A stretch of 46,300 nucleotides of DNA from an uncultured Ferrovum sp. (GCA_903905585.1 CAIVHB010000167.1:1-46300), one strand, 5' to 3'. Shown: positions 26,972 through 36,874, counted from the first letter of the stretch. Made by a program: numbers and translations. Notes: a model not told the origin generated them from the letters alone.

Positions 26972-28003
26972 TTACATGAACTCTTTTGCAAGATCTACCG
27001 ATGATCTTACGTTGAGGTGGTCGAAGTTTTTCGTTAACCAGTTTGCGGCAAACGAACGACCACGATCGCGAAGCATCATCAAAAAATCCCAATCATAAGA
27101 AAATCTCGATGCAACCGATAAATCCATCATGGCTGCATCCGCTCGTAAGGAATGTATAAAGACATGTTTGAGTTTGTCTTTAAACTCATCCTTAATCCAA
27201 CCTTGGTTTTGCATTTGTTGCACAAAATAGATTGCTCGCAGCTCTTTGATTAACGAGGTGTTGAAGGTAATTTCACTCACACGGTTCGCAATATCATCAG
27301 CCGAAGTAGGAACGCCGGGTCGTTCTATTGGATTATTGTGAACAACAAGAATATCTCTAGAATCACAGGAATAGATCAAGGGATACAGCACTGGATTACC
27401 CATGAAAGAACCATCCCAGTAATGCTCAGAATCGATCTCTACCGCATTGGAAAGATGAGGAAAACAAGAACCGGCAAGAATCACATCGATGCTAATCGTA
27501 GAAGAATCAAAGACTTCAGTTCTTCCAGACCTTACATTCGTTGCTGTGAAAAACAGTTTAGTTTTGGCATTTTTATTCAGTTCTTCAAAATCAATTGCCT
27601 CGCCCAGTATCTGCCGCATGGGATTGAAATTGGTGGGGTTGATGATGTGCGGCGGTAAAATACCAATCAACATTTTCGATAATGCCGTTGAAACAGCATG
27701 TTCAATCTTAACGCCCATCAGTTTTTCTATTGGCGTGAGTTTTACCATTCCATAGGATTGACCCACATCTGAGATAGACTTCCAAAAATGATGTAATGCT
27801 TCCCGCGCAAATGCATTTCCTTTCATTACTCCAAAAGCATAGACTGCAGCGTTCATTGACCCAGCACTTGTAGAAGAAATACCTTCAATTTCGACTCGAT
27901 CATCTTCAAGGAATTTATCCAGCACCCCCCATGCAAATGCACCATGTGCCCCTGCACCTTGAAGCGCTACATTGATCTTTTTTTTACCTTCCCTTGGATT
28001 CAC
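26972..28003 (-). CDS. Patatin-like phospholipase
   Basis: The 343-residue product has the patatin oxyanion loop G-A-G-A-H-G-A-F near residue 16, the nucleophile motif S-S-T-S-A-G-S (the usual leading Gly of G-x-S-x-G is Ser), and the catalytic Asp in Y-W-D-G-S-F-M-G-N-P. A Ser-Asp dyad lipid acyl hydrolase is expected. No signal peptide is evident. The N-terminal M-N-P-R-E-G-K-K-K precedes the first strand directly, so the start is well placed. It is convergent with the MpaB-like gene and divergent from the anion transporter gene, with about 170 AT-rich bases between starts. Confidence 0.92.
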   Translation of the reverse strand: MNPREGKKKINVALQGAGAHGAFAWGVLDKFLEDDRVEIEGISSTSAGSMNAAVYAFGVMKGNAFAREALHHFWKSISDVGQSYGMVKLTPIEKLMGVKIEHAVSTALSKMLIGILPPHIINPTNFNPMRQILGEAIDFEELNKNAKTKLFFTATNVRSGRTEVFDSSTISIDVILAGSCFPHLSNAVEIDSEHYWDGSFMGNPVLYPLIYSCDSRDILVVHNNPIERPGVPTSADDIANRVSEITFNTSLIKELRAIYFVQQMQNQGWIKDEFKDKLKHVFIHSLRADAAMMDLSVASRFSYDWDFLMMLRDRGRSFAANWLTKNFDHLNVRSSVDLAKEFM

Positions 28004-28176
28004 TTCTCAACCTATCTCATCATTTTTTTATAAGTCATCATGCGCAGCAAATCATCTAACCTATTGGTGTAAATAATTAAAATTTACTTTTTTTAAGTAT
28101 ACGCACAAATGCTTAAGAACTATAATGTAAAAAATTGTGTCAAGAATGGAATGTATTTTTAAAATTAGGCGATTCA

Positions 28177-30306
28177 ATGCACTCTTTTTGGTTTAAGCAG
28201 ATTTCGGCCGGAATAATAAGCGGCTTAGGACTTTCCGTTTTTGCTTTATCCTGCGGAGCCTTGCTGGTTTCGTTGCACTTCTCACAAATTCTTGGAGTAG
28301 CGATGGGCTCAATGCTCATCTCAGGAATTGTTGGCTCCTGTTACGGCTTAGTGAGCAAGGATAAATCTCTGGTATGCGGGCCAGACGCGAATGCCATTTC
28401 GGTGATGGTAGCCTCGCTCATCACGCTTGAGACAGTGAGCCAAAGCACTGCATCGAGTGCCGAATTACTAGCCGCTGTCATCATCCTTTGTTCCATTACC
28501 GCAGCCATTTCACTTTTTTTGATGTCTCATTTCAAGCTTGGGATATTGATACGCTTTATCCCATTCTCGGTGACGGCTGGTTTCCTCGCAGCGAGTGGCT
28601 TCTTAATGATTAATGGAGCCTCTCAAGTTATTTCAGGCATACCGATATCATTCAGAGGAATGAGTGCTTTAATTGCGCAACCGTTTCAACCAGAACTCTT
28701 TGTTGGAATAATGATTGCTTGGTTTTTACTTCATTTTTCAAAGAAAATACCTGCCGGTATATTAATACCTATTGTCCTATTTTCTTTTTTAATCATTATC
28801 AATGTATTCACACGAACAGGTATTTGCATAGAAGATTTCTGCAAACCTGAACACTGGTTTTTTTCAGAAAATGCAGGAATGCCTTGGATACCAATATGGA
28901 AGATTGATTGGTTTTCATTACCATTCGATTCTGTTTTAAGTATTTTTCCGTCAATACTGATTGCAGTATTTGTTTCAATATTAACCATCCTGATTACACT
29001 ATCAAGTATTGAGATGACGTATTCTCAAGAGTTCGCATTAAGCGAAGAATTGGGAAATCATTCAATCATTTCATTAATTTGTGCGGTATGTGGAGGTTTT
29101 ATACCTGTTCTCGCAATAGCTCGAATTAGTATTAATAAGTCTATTGGTGGCTTATTACCCGCTGGCATCATTTCTGGTGGATTTGCTTTGATGACAATCT
29201 TAGGCGCTAATGAGTTACTTACATTAGTACCCAGAGCCTGCCTGGGAGGCTTGTTGATGTTTCTGGGTATAAACCTCGTGAAGACATGGACATTGAGTCA
29301 GCGAGAAAAAATTGAATTCTTTGAGTTTTTACAAATTCTAGTCATTGTTTTTGTTGTCGCACGGTATGGATTTCTGGCTGGGTTTATCACGGGTATTGTC
29401 TTTGCATGTATCTTTTTTGTTTACACCTATTCAAAAATACCTGTCACTTTTTTGCGCACCGACCTATCTGTAATAAGTAGTAGCGTAGCGCGATCAGACA
29501 GTGATCTAGAAGTTTTAGAAAACCATGGTAAAAAAGTGAAGGTCTTTCGCCTGTCAGGATATGTGTTTTTTGGTTCAGTATTTGAACTTGATGATGATCT
29601 GAATCAATTAGATATCAGCGAATACGATTGTATTATATTTGATTTAACCAAAGTCACTGGACTGGATAGCGCAGCGACCAAAGCTTTTCAAAGGATCATA
29701 CAGCGTTATATTTCCTCTGAAATGTTATGGTATTTTTCGTATCCTCCTTTACTTGAAACAAATTTAAAGCTGATTTTAAGTATCGAAAAATTGAATCATT
29801 GCATCAAACTTTTTAATTCTTTCGATCTTGCAAATGAAGCGGCTGAAAATCTTTTGATTGAAAGGTATGGAGAACTCCAGGCTGAACAAAATTGTTTTTT
29901 CTTTTTAAAAAATGCAAGAGATGTAAAAAAATTCAAGGGATACTGTCAAGCAATGACGGTTGAAGCAAAAGAAATTATGATTCATGATGGTGATCAATCA
30001 GATCAAATCTTCTTTCTAGAAAATGGCGAGCTTGAGGTTATTAAACAATCCGGTGAACAGGAAATCAGATTGGCTAAATTAAAGTCTGGATCTGTGGTGG
30101 GTGAAATGGCTTTCTTCAATGGTGGATTTCGTGCTGCAAGTGTCAGAGCAACATGTAAATCCGATGTTTTCGTTTTATCTGCAGACTCCTACAGAGAAAT
30201 GTCAAAGCACAGTCCTATTTTATCCACTCAACTTGAACGTTATTTAATTAGAAAACTTACAAAATCACTTGTTCAGACAAATAAGCTGATTACCTCATTT
30301 GCATAA
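28177..30306 (+). CDS. SulP/SLC26 anion transporter with STAS and cyclic-nucleotide-binding domains
   Basis: From the ATG at 28177 the protein has about 709 residues; a TTG at 28135 in the same frame is less likely. The first roughly 430 residues are a multi-span SulP-type membrane domain, with C-G-P-D-A-N-A near the expected anion-binding region. A STAS domain follows (K-V-K-V-F-R-L-S-G-Y-V-F-F-G-S, then D-L-T-K-V-T-G-L-D). The final roughly 150 residues form a CRP-type cyclic-nucleotide-binding domain with the phosphate-binding cassette G-E-M-A-F-F-N-G-G-F-R-A-A-S-V, including the cAMP-contacting Glu and Arg. Transport should therefore be gated by cAMP or cGMP. The next gene, 15 bases on, encodes a cyclase, which supports this. 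The anion is unknown; sulfate and bicarbonate are candidates. Confidence 0.88.
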   Translation: MHSFWFKQISAGIISGLGLSVFALSCGALLVSLHFSQILGVAMGSMLISGIVGSCYGLVSKDKSLVCGPDANAISVMVASLITLETVSQSTASSAELLAAVIILCSITAAISLFLMSHFKLGILIRFIPFSVTAGFLAASGFLMINGASQVISGIPISFRGMSALIAQPFQPELFVGIMIAWFLLHFSKKIPAGILIPIVLFSFLIIINVFTRTGICIEDFCKPEHWFFSENAGMPWIPIWKIDWFSLPFDSVLSIFPSILIAVFVSILTILITLSSIEMTYSQEFALSEELGNHSIISLICAVCGGFIPVLAIARISINKSIGGLLPAGIISGGFALMTILGANELLTLVPRACLGGLLMFLGINLVKTWTLSQREKIEFFEFLQILVIVFVVARYGFLAGFITGIVFACIFFVYTYSKIPVTFLRTDLSVISSSVARSDSDLEVLENHGKKVKVFRLSGYVFFGSVFELDDDLNQLDISEYDCIIFDLTKVTGLDSAATKAFQRIIQRYISSEMLWYFSYPPLLETNLKLILSIEKLNHCIKLFNSFDLANEAAENLLIERYGELQAEQNCFFFLKNARDVKKFKGYCQAMTVEAKEIMIHDGDQSDQIFFLENGELEVIKQSGEQEIRLAKLKSGSVVGEMAFFNGGFRAASVRATCKSDVFVLSADSYREMSKHSPILSTQLERYLIRKLTKSLVQTNKLITSFA

Positions 30307-30321
30307 TAGGGTTTGAAACAT

Positions 30322-32436
30322 ATGTTTTCAAAAAACAGCTTTAAACTCCGTATTGTTCTTAGTTTGTTTTTTATTAGTTTCACAATACCTTCATTTTTAG
30401 CGTTTCTTTCTTATTCTTATTTTTCTAATTTGAAAAATTATGAAAGTGACGCCAAAGAACTTATTTCAAGACACAATACCGAAACCATTAAAGATCTATC
30501 AAGTTTATTTACTCCCATTGCAAGCTCTCTGACTTTTTTAAAAGGTCAAATTGAAAGAGATCCAAGTTCTTTACGCAGCAGTAAACTAGATTACTCACTC
30601 ATCGATCATTTAAGAAGTAACGACCGCCTTGTTTCTGTTTTCGTTGTGACACAAGATGGTTTGTGGCGTTACATACAAAAAAATGATGGGGTGACTCTGA
30701 TAGCAGGCAGAAAGCCTCCTAAAGAAACGGCTTTCACTATTTGGAATTACGATAAGCTCAATACCAAAGACAAAACCATATCCAACTACACCTTTTATAA
30801 AGATGTGGATGTCCCCATTGAAAGTTTTGTTTTAACGAATGCCTTTGATGCGCGTGTTCGCCCCTACTTCAAAAACATGTTGGAGCGCATTCAGAAAGAT
30901 CCCTCTGGTAAATTTATTCAGATCAACGACCCGTACATCGCTTTAGTCAATAGAAAACCTACATTTTTGCTTGCTACACCTTTGATTATAAAAGGTGAGT
31001 TTGCGGGTCTCATTGCAGAGTCCTTTGATATTGCAACGATATCTAGCTTCCTTAAATCGAATGAAGTCAGTCAATCCAGTGAAACCTACATCATTAATGA
31101 ATTAGAAAATGTCATGGTACGAACCAAAAGTTCCGATACCTATGTTGAACGTTCTGATGATGGTTTGCTCAATTTTAAAAAAATCGATCATTTTAAAGAT
31201 TCACCGGTTCAGTTCATATCATCAGAGCAAGCATCCCAAAAATCGGAGCGCTTCGAATTTATTGATAACAACGGTAAACGATTTTTAGCCCAATTCTCTG
31301 TTTTTCCTGTTCAATACAATCAATCATGGCGAGTATTGTCGGTAGCGCCCATCGATGATTTTTTAGATGGTTTAAAGCAAAGCAATAATGAATTAATCTT
31401 ATATAGCTCATGCATTCTAATTGTTTTAATCATTGCTTGTTATTACGCTTCAAGAATTATCTCTAAACCTCTTGAGCGCATTACGGGCGATGTTCAGAAT
31501 CTTTTAGAACTTAAAACAGCAAATACCCAAGACAAGCCAACTTCCATTTATGAGCTCAGTGTATTATCCAACGCGGTAAATAAATTAAAGGTCACGCTGA
31601 ATGCCTTTATTTGCTTTGTGCCTCGTGGCCTTGTGAATGATTTATTAATATCCGGTCAGGCAATTGAAACAGGGGGTGAAAGCCGCTACCTCACGATGCT
31701 TTTCTCCGATCTCAAGGATTTTTCTACCCTTTCGGAAATTACCCCGTCCAGAGAGTTGTTAAGGCGTGTTTCTTCCTATCTTGAGTTATTCACCCATGCA
31801 ATCAATGAAGAAACGGGAACCGTTGATAAATTCATCGGTGATTCTGTTATGGCATTTTGGGGAGCCCCCTTGCTCAACCAAGACCATGCTTATCATGCAT
31901 GCGTAGCAGCCATTAAAGCCAAAGTGAGAATGAAAGACCTCAACGCGCAATTATTAAAAGAAGGCCACCCTCCTCTCGTAGTAAGAGTTGGCATTCATAC
32001 GGATGCGGTGTTGGTAGGGAATATTGGTTCTCAAGAAAGAATGAGTTACACCGTCATGGGTGATGGCGTAAACATTGCTTCACGCCTTGAGGGAATCAAT
32101 AAAGAATTTGGTACCAGCATCTGCGTGAGTCACAATGTCTTTAAAGAGACTGGCGAGAGGTTATGGCTCAGACCTATTGATCAAATCGCAGTGAAAGGCC
32201 GTAAGGGCTTGATTCAAATTTATGAGTTGCTGGGCATTCGCGATTCTCTAGAAGAAATCAATGCCGATCAGCGATCACAAGCTTTATGTACTGCAACTGA
32301 AAAAGCTTACCGATTGTATGCGGCTGGCAAATTTGTCGAGGCAATGGAGTGTTATAAACAGAATGATGCGCAATATAACGATGGCCTATCTAGGATCATG
32401 GCAGCCAAATGTCTCACTCATATGAACCCCCAATAA
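30322..32436 (+). CDS. Membrane class III adenylate/guanylate cyclase with periplasmic Cache-type sensor
   Basis: This protein of about 704 residues has an N-terminal membrane helix and a periplasmic double-Cache-like region (to about residue 350). A second helix (I-L-I-V-L-I-I-A-C-Y-Y-A), a HAMP-like linker and a C-terminal cyclase domain follow. Metal-binding Asp residues are visible in M-L-F-S-D-L-K-D-F-S and in F-I-G-D-S-V-M-A-F-W-G-A-P, and the Y-T-V-M-G-D-G-V-N-I-A-S-R-L motif supplies transition-state residues. It should make cAMP in response to a periplasmic ligand. I prefer the ATG at 30322, about ten bases after ATAGGG, over the TTG at 30313. It is co-transcribed with the cyclic-nucleotide-regulated SulP transporter. 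Confidence 0.92.
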   Translation: MFSKNSFKLRIVLSLFFISFTIPSFLAFLSYSYFSNLKNYESDAKELISRHNTETIKDLSSLFTPIASSLTFLKGQIERDPSSLRSSKLDYSLIDHLRSNDRLVSVFVVTQDGLWRYIQKNDGVTLIAGRKPPKETAFTIWNYDKLNTKDKTISNYTFYKDVDVPIESFVLTNAFDARVRPYFKNMLERIQKDPSGKFIQINDPYIALVNRKPTFLLATPLIIKGEFAGLIAESFDIATISSFLKSNEVSQSSETYIINELENVMVRTKSSDTYVERSDDGLLNFKKIDHFKDSPVQFISSEQASQKSERFEFIDNNGKRFLAQFSVFPVQYNQSWRVLSVAPIDDFLDGLKQSNNELILYSSCILIVLIIACYYASRIISKPLERITGDVQNLLELKTANTQDKPTSIYELSVLSNAVNKLKVTLNAFICFVPRGLVNDLLISGQAIETGGESRYLTMLFSDLKDFSTLSEITPSRELLRRVSSYLELFTHAINEETGTVDKFIGDSVMAFWGAPLLNQDHAYHACVAAIKAKVRMKDLNAQLLKEGHPPLVVRVGIHTDAVLVGNIGSQERMSYTVMGDGVNIASRLEGINKEFGTSICVSHNVFKETGERLWLRPIDQIAVKGRKGLIQIYELLGIRDSLEEINADQRSQALCTATEKAYRLYAAGKFVEAMECYKQNDAQYNDGLSRIMAAKCLTHMNPQ

Positions 32437-32479
32437 CATCACGTCTGTGAGGTATATTTTTATATCTACCAACGCAAAT

Positions 32480-33622
32480 TCAGCTTCTAAAAATATCAAA
32501 GGGTTCAATTTTTAAGACTTTTCTGATGCCGATATAACTAGATAAAGCGGCCATGAATAAGACCAGAACAAAAGCCCCAAATAGGTTCGTATAAGTAATG
32601 ATGGCTGCATAGTTAGGTAGATTCGCATGCGCGATCATAATCATCATAGTGACTAAGCCGATCCCTAGCCCATACCCTGTTAAAGAAGTAAAAGTGGCCA
32701 TAAAAAATATCATCAAAATCAGTTGGCTATTTTTTGCGCCAATTGCTTTTAAGGCACCAAATTTGTCAAGATTCTCAAGAATAAAGGTGAAGAAGGTCGT
32801 ACCAGAAATGCTGAGACCTACAATGAAACTAATCACTGTCATCATCAAGATATTGACCCCCACACCTGTTTTAAAAACATAGAAAGACGTCACTGCATCG
32901 TTAAATTCTTTCTTGGTTTTTGCAACATAACCCAGCTCAGCAACTGCCCTTTGAATGGAAATAACTGCGGCCTCCGATTTAGGCTGGACTAAAATATAAG
33001 AAATATTGAAGCGGGACGTTGGGATATAGGATGTAGCGCGATGAAAAGTTGTATAAAGAGTGGGCACACCATTCAAGCCATTGGCTGCAACCGCAGCAAT
33101 CCCAACAATCACGCTTCGATGATCGTTGAGTTCAAAGTTGGTTCCTAATTGAGGGTTTTCGAGTTTTGAGAACTCAGAATCATGAACCACAATGAAGCCA
33201 TTATCGGCAAAGATATCTTTGATTTCTCCTTGCTCTAATAGAGGACGCCCAAACAAAGTCTGGTCATCTAGTCCAATCACACTCACCCCTTGATAGGTTC
33301 CATCCGTCAAACGCACTTGTCCACCGCCGATAAAAACAGGGACGGCATAACTCACCCCATCCAAACTTCTCACCGCATTCAGTAGCTTATCCGGCAACGG
33401 TATAGGACTGCTAGGCGTGGTTACTGCCGGATCCATCACCCACACAGAAGCACCAATATTGGTAACGGTGGAATAAGCGCGATTCAAAATCCCCACAAAC
33501 ATGGAAGTGGTTTGCATCATCAAAAAAACAGAGAAGGTAATACCCAGTAACAAGGCAAAAAACTTACCCTTATCATTGACCAGTAACTTAAATCCTATTC
33601 GAAGAATACCCATATTTCTCAT
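32480..33622 (-). CDS. devC: DevC/FtsX-type ABC transporter permease
   Basis: From the ATG at 33622, which overlaps the upstream stop by four bases (ATGA), the product has 380 residues. It follows DevC: one N-terminal helix in G-K-F-F-A-L-L-L-G-I-T-F-S-V-F-L, a large periplasmic region beginning G-A-S-V-W-V-M-D-P (the MacB/FtsX type), then three C-terminal helices with F-F-T-F-I-L-E-N-L-D-K-F-G-A-L-K-A-I-G-A. With the DevA-like ATPase, DevB-like adaptor and outer-membrane factor encoded upstream it makes a tripartite exporter. The frame extends upstream to 33712, but that part overlaps the outer-membrane factor gene and is not coding. Confidence 0.9.
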   Translation of the reverse strand: MRNMGILRIGFKLLVNDKGKFFALLLGITFSVFLMMQTTSMFVGILNRAYSTVTNIGASVWVMDPAVTTPSSPIPLPDKLLNAVRSLDGVSYAVPVFIGGGQVRLTDGTYQGVSVIGLDDQTLFGRPLLEQGEIKDIFADNGFIVVHDSEFSKLENPQLGTNFELNDHRSVIVGIAAVAANGLNGVPTLYTTFHRATSYIPTSRFNISYILVQPKSEAAVISIQRAVAELGYVAKTKKEFNDAVTSFYVFKTGVGVNILMMTVISFIVGLSISGTTFFTFILENLDKFGALKAIGAKNSQLILMIFFMATFTSLTGYGLGIGLVTMMIMIAHANLPNYAAIITYTNLFGAFVLVLFMAALSSYIGIRKVLKIEPFDIFRS

Positions 33623-35091
33623 GAATGCAGATCGGGTGGGTTCCACCACCCTCCCCCTAAAGAAACAAAAAGCGATACCGTATCCTGAAGGCGTTGAGCA
33701 TAAGCCTGCCAATAATTGATCTGCGCTTGTTGATACAAAATTCTGGCATTAAGTACTGCCCCATAATCTGTGAGGCCTGCCGCATTGTTTAGCTCTGCCA
33801 GGGTGAAAGTTAATTCTGCATCAGCTTTAACTTGATCTAACGCTGCCAAGTAGGAGGCATCATGCTGAAGAGCGGTGAGTGCATCGCTCACATTTGCAAA
33901 TGCGTTAAGAACTGTTTGCCTGTATTGCGCTTCTGAACTCACCAGTTGTTGAATAGCGGCCTCTTTTTGATAGGACAACGTACCCCCTGTAAAAAGAGGA
34001 AAATTGATCGAAGGGCCAATTGACCAAAATCTTTGTGATGGACCATTCAAGGCATTCAATTGTGGGCGGGTAAATCCTCCCCCTGCAGTCAAACTGATGC
34101 TAGGCCAAAGCATTGCAGTCGCCACACCAACCGCTGCACTATTAAAATGCATTTGCGCTTCAGCAATCAAAATATCCGGGCGCTGCCGCACCAGTTCAGA
34201 AGGCAAGCTAAGTGGCAAATCCGAGGGCAAAGTCATGGTTCTGAGTGTTGCATTGGGCAATGACGCTTGAGAGGTATCTTCCCCCAACAAACTCGAGATG
34301 AAATGATCTATTTGATCTTTTTTCTGTTCTGATTGAGCCAACGCGGCTCTGCTGTTTTCGAGTGATTCAGAAACACTCAAAATACCGGCATATGACGTCA
34401 TTCCTGAATCAGCTTGGTTTTCGAGTAATTGTTTTTGAAGCTTTAAGTCATGAATTAAGCCAAGTTCTAGCTGAATGACTTCGTGATATGCCGCCTTCGC
34501 TATTGCTGCATTCACCATATTCGCCTCTACACTCAGATAGGCGGCACGAGTAATGTTGAGTTGTGCTTCAGCACTCGCCTCTAATCCCTCTACAGTCCGT
34601 CGTTCAAGGCCAAATAAATCTAGGGTGTAGCTAACCAACCCGCTAAGGGTGCTGACATTGAATTCAGCAGACGAAAGGCTTGAACCATTCACAAGGGGCG
34701 CATTGCGTTGATGGCTCGCGCTGAGCCCTATATTCACTTGAGGATAAAAAACACCCATCCCTGCTCTTACTGCATCCTGGCTTCGCCGCAGACTAGCCTT
34801 TGCCGCCTCAAGACTTGGGTTCTGTGCAAGTGCTTGATCCACCCATTGATTGATTTCAGCAGACTTAAATAAGTGCCACCAATCGGAGTGCAACACCTGC
34901 TTTGGATTAAAGTGTTGAGCCTTGCCAACTGCCGCAACTGTGCCAGTTTGATCGGCGTGATTGCTCAAATACGCTTTTTGTGAAGAAGCGGCAGGACGCA
35001 GAAAATCAGGCCCCATAGCGCAAGCACTCAAAGCAAATGCCATCAAGCGCAATACTATCCCTACGCGTCGGCTATTGAAAAATACAAGCAT
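33619..35091 (-). CDS. NodT/TolC-family outer-membrane efflux lipoprotein
   Basis: The 490-residue product has a lipoprotein-type signal (L-M-A-F-A-L-S-A-C at about residues 16-24), then M-G-P-D-F-x-R-P, the usual NodT-family start. Two long helical repeats typical of TolC-like proteins follow. R-R-S-Q-D-A-V-R-A-G in repeat 1 and L-P-S-E-L-V-R-Q-R-P-D-I-L-I-A-E in repeat 2 are family hallmarks. It should form the trimeric outer-membrane channel of the exporter encoded by this operon. It starts two bases after the adaptor stop and is coupled to the permease start. Confidence 0.93.
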   Translation of the reverse strand: MLVFFNSRRVGIVLRLMAFALSACAMGPDFLRPAASSQKAYLSNHADQTGTVAAVGKAQHFNPKQVLHSDWWHLFKSAEINQWVDQALAQNPSLEAAKASLRRSQDAVRAGMGVFYPQVNIGLSASHQRNAPLVNGSSLSSAEFNVSTLSGLVSYTLDLFGLERRTVEGLEASAEAQLNITRAAYLSVEANMVNAAIAKAAYHEVIQLELGLIHDLKLQKQLLENQADSGMTSYAGILSVSESLENSRAALAQSEQKKDQIDHFISSLLGEDTSQASLPNATLRTMTLPSDLPLSLPSELVRQRPDILIAEAQMHFNSAAVGVATAMLWPSISLTAGGGFTRPQLNALNGPSQRFWSIGPSINFPLFTGGTLSYQKEAAIQQLVSSEAQYRQTVLNAFANVSDALTALQHDASYLAALDQVKADAELTFTLAELNNAAGLTDYGAVLNARILYQQAQINYWQAYAQRLQDTVSLFVSLGGGWWNPPDLHS

Positions 35092-35093
35092 GA

Positions 35094-36179
35094 CTATTTT
35101 TTGCCAATATAAACATCAACAAGCTGCCCAGGATAAATAGCCGTGTGTTCAGGTTTCAGAAATTTAAATATCACTGGCAAAACCCTTAAATCCACCTTCT
35201 CTTGCCTTTGATTGGCCAACTCAATTTTAGGAGTGAGGATGGGCTGAATACGATCAAAAGTCAGTTTTACTTTCTGATTACTTCCTTGCAATGTCATTTC
35301 TGCTTGAATATTTTGTGGGTCAGGTAAACGCGAAACGAGAACCTCATCTACAAAGCAACGTACTGACATGCTGTCTTGCAAAGCACCCATGATGATCAGA
35401 GGATCATTGTTTTGCGTATAGGGATTGTAAGTTCCCTGCGCCATGGCATACGAACCAGGGCTTGCATTGACAGCGAGAACAACCCCCTCTACTCGGGCGC
35501 GGATGACATACTTATCCAGAGATGCTTTGGAAGCCTCATAAGATTGAAATAAAGACTGAACCTGTTTTTCTTGGTTTTGAATATCGTAAGTCCATGCTCC
35601 TGCTTGGGTAAGCTGCAACTGACGCTCAGCGACCTTCAAAGCAGCTTCAGTTTGCAGAACGGTATCCCGAGCAATGTCGAGTACATCTTTGCTAATTGAT
35701 CGCGCATCCAGTTCATAAGAAGCCTTTCGCTTCGCATATTGATCGGATGCTGCTTTCAAGTTGGCTTCTCCCTGCGCTACTTGCGCCTTGGCAATATCAA
35801 GTGCCTCAGGTCTTGGTAAGGCATGGAGTTCTTCGAGTAAAGCTTTGGCTGCTTCAGCTTGAAGGTGTAATTGCTTTGTGGTGGCACGTTGTACGGTGTC
35901 ATCTAAAACAATAAGCGGCGCTCCGACTTTAACGATTTGTCCCTCACGAACAAGAACTTTTACGATGGCAGAAGCCACCTCAGGATAAATATTGATATTA
36001 GATCCACTACCCTGGGTACTTTCGATGATGCCATTTGCAAATATTGCACTCTCATAAGGGCTACTTGCGGGAATAAATACGGGTGCTTGCGCAGGATGTT
36101 GTAAAGAAAAATACCACGCCGCTACTCCCCCAAAGATCAGACCTAAACCCGCAATCCAAAAGATCCCCTTCTTTTTCAT
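35094..36179 (-). CDS. devB: HlyD/DevB-type periplasmic adaptor subunit
   Basis: The 361-residue product is a membrane-fusion protein. It has an N-terminal membrane anchor (residues about 5-25), then G-I-I-E-S-T-Q-G-x-G, a biotinyl-lipoyl-like hybrid (V-L-V-R-E-G-Q-I-V-K-V-G-A-P-L-I-V-L-D), a long coiled coil of about 120 residues, and a closing beta-barrel with I-Y-P-G-Q-L-V-D-V-Y-I-G. It bridges the DevC-like permease and the outer-membrane factor. Its ATG overlaps the ATPase stop by four bases. In cyanobacteria DevBCA exports heterocyst glycolipids; the substrate here is unknown. Confidence 0.92.
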   Translation of the reverse strand: MKKKGIFWIAGLGLIFGGVAAWYFSLQHPAQAPVFIPASSPYESAIFANGIIESTQGSGSNINIYPEVASAIVKVLVREGQIVKVGAPLIVLDDTVQRATTKQLHLQAEAAKALLEELHALPRPEALDIAKAQVAQGEANLKAASDQYAKRKASYELDARSISKDVLDIARDTVLQTEAALKVAERQLQLTQAGAWTYDIQNQEKQVQSLFQSYEASKASLDKYVIRARVEGVVLAVNASPGSYAMAQGTYNPYTQNNDPLIIMGALQDSMSVRCFVDEVLVSRLPDPQNIQAEMTLQGSNQKVKLTFDRIQPILTPKIELANQRQEKVDLRVLPVIFKFLKPEHTAIYPGQLVDVYIGKK

Positions 36180-36874
36180 GGCTCCTCGCTTTCAAACTTC
36201 GAAATCTTTCCGTTTTCCATATATACAATACGGTCTGCAAATTCATTGATCCGTGCGTCATGCGTCACAATCAAAATGCACCGTTGGGGATTAAGGATTT
36301 TTTCTTTGACAAAAGCAATAATCCTTTTCCCCGTATCTCCATCAAGTGATGCCGTGGGTTCATCCATCACTAAAATTTCTGGGCCGGCCACCAGCGACCT
36401 TGCGATCGCTACCCGCTGTTGCTCGCCTCCTGATAACTGAATGGGCAAGATATCTAAGCGCTTGCCTAGATTCATCATCCTCAGCATCTCTCTGGCTCTA
36501 TCCAAAGAACGATCCCAGTTTTCACCTCTGAGGATAAGAGGTATCGCAACATTTTCAGCCGTGGTCAGTCGGGGAAAGAGATGAAAATCCTGAAATACGA
36601 ACCCCATATGATTCAAACGAAAATCTGCCAAGGCATTATTGTCTTTAGCCCAGAGATCTTCCCCCATCACTTCAACAGAGCCAGAACTAGGACGCAGAAT
36701 GCCAGAGATCATGCTTAAAAAAGTGGTTTTACCGCTACCTGAAGGACCAACAATAAACAACATCTCACCAAAGTTTGCGGTGAAATGCACATCGCTCACC
36801 GCTAGGGTTCTAGCATCGGCTTCACCAAACCATTTACACAGCCCACGAGCTTGTATTGCAATGTGTTCATTCAT
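36176..36874 (-). CDS. devA: DevA/LolD-type ABC transporter ATP-binding protein
   Basis: The product (about 232 residues from the ATG at 36874) has all ABC ATPase motifs: Walker A G-P-S-G-S-G-K-T-T, Q-loop F-V-F-Q-D-F-H-L-F-P, signature L-S-G-G-E-Q-Q-R-V-A-I-A-R, Walker B I-L-V-M-D-E-P-T-A-S-L-D and an H-loop His in V-T-H-D. It belongs to the MacB/LolD/DevA group that powers tripartite exporters by mechanotransmission. An upstream ATG at 36907 in frame is possible, but it overlaps an AAGGAG element better read as a leader signal. It is the first gene of the devA-devB-outer-membrane factor-devC operon. Confidence 0.93.
   Translation of the reverse strand: MNEHIAIQARGLCKWFGEADARTLAVSDVHFTANFGEMLFIVGPSGSGKTTFLSMISGILRPSSGSVEVMGEDLWAKDNNALADFRLNHMGFVFQDFHLFPRLTTAENVAIPLILRGENWDRSLDRAREMLRMMNLGKRLDILPIQLSGGEQQRVAIARSLVAGPEILVMDEPTASLDGDTGKRIIAFVKEKILNPQRCILIVTHDARINEFADRIVYMENGKISKFESEEP

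Noticed and set aside
33623-33712. N-terminal extension of the DevC-like permease frame
   Set aside because: It lies inside the outer-membrane factor gene; the ATGA overlap at 33619-33622 gives the natural start.
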